Of a stretch of DNA of 5,887 bases, positions 5,666 through 5,887 are shown one piece after another; position 1 is the first letter of the stretch, and every line of letters starts with the position of its first letter. The notes under the pieces are model-generated. The model worked only from the letters and a program-made list of their open reading frames with translations, did not search any database and had not been told where the DNA came from. Position numbers and translations under genes: made by a program. This DNA is from Oscillospiraceae bacterium (GTDB lineage: Bacteria > Bacillota > Clostridia > Oscillospirales > UBA929): assembly GCA_009777685.1 (NCBI GenBank), contig WRLJ01000118.1, forward strand, positions 1 to 5,887. Direction: 5' to 3'.

Positions 5666-5698
5666 GGACGGCGCTGGACAGTGCCGGTCCGCCGGCGG
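5666..5698 (+). other. 3' hairpins between OLE RNA and the next gene
   Basis: GGCGCT (5670-5675), loop GGAC, and AGTGCC (5680-5685) form a 6-bp stem with one G-U pair. GGAC (5666-5669) and GTCC (5687-5690) extend it past a bulged G. The palindrome CCGCCGGCGG (5689-5698) follows and ends directly before the AAGGAG ribosome binding site. No T-tract follows, so this is not a normal intrinsic terminator; readthrough into the next gene is expected, with a processing site or translational control as possible roles. Confidence 0.5.
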
Positions 5699-5718
5699 AA
5701 GGAGTGAACTCACCCTTG
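5699..5718 (+). promoter_or_regulatory. Ribosome binding site and TTG start of the oapA-like gene
   Basis: AAGGAG at 5699-5704 is a strong Shine-Dalgarno. The in-frame GTG at 5704-5706 overlaps it and cannot be used with it. The in-frame TTG at 5716 lies 11 bases downstream, slightly far but workable, and is the better start. Confidence 0.6.
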
Positions 5719-5887
5719 CCCAGCGACCCTCCGATTGAGCCGAAGGATTATCTGGCAGCCACGGAACGGCGTCAGCGGCAAAGACGGCTTGCCTCCCTGC
5801 GGTGGGTCGTCCGCATCGTGGGCTGGACGTTTGTCATTTCCATAATCCTCTCGCTGGTGTCCGGCTCGCTGATTCCGCGCATGAATA
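5716..5887 (+). CDS. oapA: Membrane protein, N-terminus only; probable OLE-associated protein OapA
   Basis: Only the first 57 residues are present; the gene runs off the window. The product begins with an acidic, Pro-rich stretch (PSDPPIEPKDY, 2-12), then a strongly basic segment (ERRQRQRRLASLR, 17-29), then a hydrophobic helix (about 30-54, WVVRIVGWTFVISIILSLVSG region). The basic stretch before a membrane helix suits a protein held in the membrane that also meets RNA. In OLE-bearing genomes the gene right after the RNA commonly encodes OapA, a multi-spanning protein that binds OLE RNA and brings it to the membrane. I make the assignment mainly on position; the visible sequence alone is not diagnostic. 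The start is TTG at 5716 (alternative GTG at 5704). It has no promoter of its own that I can see, so it is probably expressed by readthrough from the RNA. Confidence 0.7.
   Translation, partial: MPSDPPIEPKDYLAATERRQRQRRLASLRWVVRIVGWTFVISIILSLVSGSLIPRMN

Larger units (their letters stand above)
5003..5690 (+). ncRNA. ole: OLE RNA (ornate, large, extremophilic)
   Basis: OLE RNA is a large noncoding RNA of anaerobic and extremophilic Firmicutes, about 600 nt long. It forms a membrane-associated complex with Oap proteins and has been tied to alcohol, cold and Mg2+ stress responses. The call rests on context (directly after ispA-DUF212, directly before a membrane-protein gene), size, its own promoter, and abundant structure; I could not run a covariance search. 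A long-range stem pairs GAGAGGC (5003-5009) with GCCTCTC (5635-5641) and continues, past a C/C mismatch, with CGGG (4998-5001) and CCCG (5643-5646) if transcription starts earlier. Local hairpins lie at 5102-5124, 5185-5222, 5274-5304, 5307-5326, 5431-5444, 5495-5517, 5561-5581 and 5666-5690. Open frames across it lack ribosome binding sites and family resemblance. The 5' end is set by the promoter; the 3' end is uncertain between about 5646 and 5698. Confidence 0.85.

Noticed and set aside
5134..5738. Two plus-strand frames (5134-5403 and 5256-5738) inside the RNA
   Set aside because: They overlap each other in different frames, lack ribosome binding sites and family resemblance, and span paired RNA elements.

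Overview
The window looks like the chromosome of a high-GC member of the Firmicutes, most likely an uncultured or anaerobic clostridial lineage. The basis is gene order and protein type: nusB, a TsaD/Kae1-like gene, xseA, xseB, ispA, a DUF212 (YuiD-like) gene, a long structured noncoding region, and a membrane-protein gene cut by the window edge. This order is characteristic of Firmicutes that carry OLE RNA (ornate, large, extremophilic). All genes are on the + strand.

Bases 1-734 hold no convincing gene. They contain a 20-bp palindrome, a 16-bp direct repeat, two G/C-rich hairpins, and a tandem repeat of about 81-86 bp (three full copies and a stub). Each tandem unit carries two internal inverted repeats. 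A good sigma-A-type promoter (TTGCAA, 17-bp spacer, TATAAT) then leads into nusB.

Bases 793-4991 are one tightly packed operon with overlapping start/stop junctions. It encodes NusB (antitermination and rRNA transcription), a diverged Kae1/TsaD paralogue, both subunits of exonuclease VII, a farnesyl-diphosphate-synthase-type prenyltransferase, and a small divergent-PAP2 membrane protein. The xseA gene has no ATG, GTG or TTG where its conserved N-terminus begins. The only codon correctly placed behind a strong Shine-Dalgarno is ATC at 2168.

Bases about 5003-5690 are the most interesting part: a gene-free, highly structured stretch of roughly 690 nt that I call OLE RNA. The call rests on position (after ispA-DUF212 and before a membrane-protein gene), size, and structure. 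An extended -10 promoter overlaps the DUF212 stop codon, and a long-range stem joins the predicted 5' end to a point about 640 nt downstream. The last gene, from 5716, starts a basic N-terminus and a transmembrane helix. Its position fits OapA, the membrane protein that binds OLE RNA.

In known OLE systems the RNA and its protein partners form a membrane-associated ribonucleoprotein linked to stress and Mg2+ responses. Here the RNA has its own promoter inside an operon of nucleic-acid and isoprenoid genes, so it could be made independently of that operon.
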